Source: QQUD01 sp039029915 (GTDB lineage: Bacteria; Chloroflexota; Anaerolineae; Promineifilales; Promineifilaceae). Taken from it: a stretch of 6,561 nt of DNA. Of this stretch, positions 6,542 to 6,561 are shown one piece after another (positions within the stretch are counted from its first letter, which is position 1; each line of letters opens with the position of its first letter). The notes beneath the pieces are model-generated. The model saw only the letters and a list, made by a program, of their open reading frames with translations. It had not been told where the DNA came from and made no database searches. The position numbers were made by a program, and so were the translations under genes. The stretch lies in assembly GCA_039029915.1 (NCBI GenBank), contig JBCCFD010000443.1:1-6561 (forward strand), read 5' to 3'.

Positions 6542-6561
6542 ATGTTCCAAACAATTATTCA
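6542..6561 (+). CDS. Start of a third gene in the exporter operon, cut by the window edge
   Basis: Only six full codons are present (MFQTII), beginning at an ATG with a good ribosome-binding site and 34 bp after the permease stop. The same strand and short gap suggest it belongs to the export operon. Operons with one ATPase followed by two ABC-2 permeases are common, so a second permease is the best guess, but the visible residues do not prove it. Confidence 0.5.

Overview
This 6.56 kb window is bacterial chromosomal DNA of moderate G+C (a little under 50% by eye). It holds five complete protein genes, the start of a sixth, and unresolved sequence at the left edge. No rRNA, tRNA, transposon or CRISPR array is visible. 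The octamer ACGGCCGT occurs ten times, all inside genes, like the highly iterated palindromes of some cyanobacteria. From memory this word is common in Chloroflexota (Anaerolineae-type) genomes, so I suggest that group, but only as an inference; no gene here is diagnostic of a phylum.

Layout. Positions 1-83 are an edge segment that cannot be assigned. Positions 84-1205 (+) encode a divergent sulfotransferase-like P-loop protein. It faces pgm (1270-2925, -), an E. coli-type phosphoglucomutase, across a 64 bp gap containing a nested inverted repeat. pgm is divergent from holB (3074-4102, +), the delta-prime subunit of the DNA polymerase III clamp loader, across 148 bp. A 189 bp intergenic region with three copies of TATGACC then precedes an ABC-2 export operon: an ATPase (best start 4301, to 5251), a membrane permease (5254-6507), and the first codons of a third gene at 6542, possibly a second permease.

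How the genes relate. pgm (glucose-1-P/glucose-6-P interconversion) and holB (replication) are housekeeping genes with no functional link to each other. The sulfotransferase-like gene is the accessory gene of the window; its substrate cannot be told from sequence. The two complete exporter genes are tightly coupled (2 bp gap) and form a drug, sodium or lipid efflux-type ABC system, probably regulated through the TATGACC sites.

The features most worth following up are the over-represented ACGGCCGT palindrome, the TATGACC array ahead of the exporter, and the divergent sulfotransferase-like protein. I see no clear new multi-gene system.
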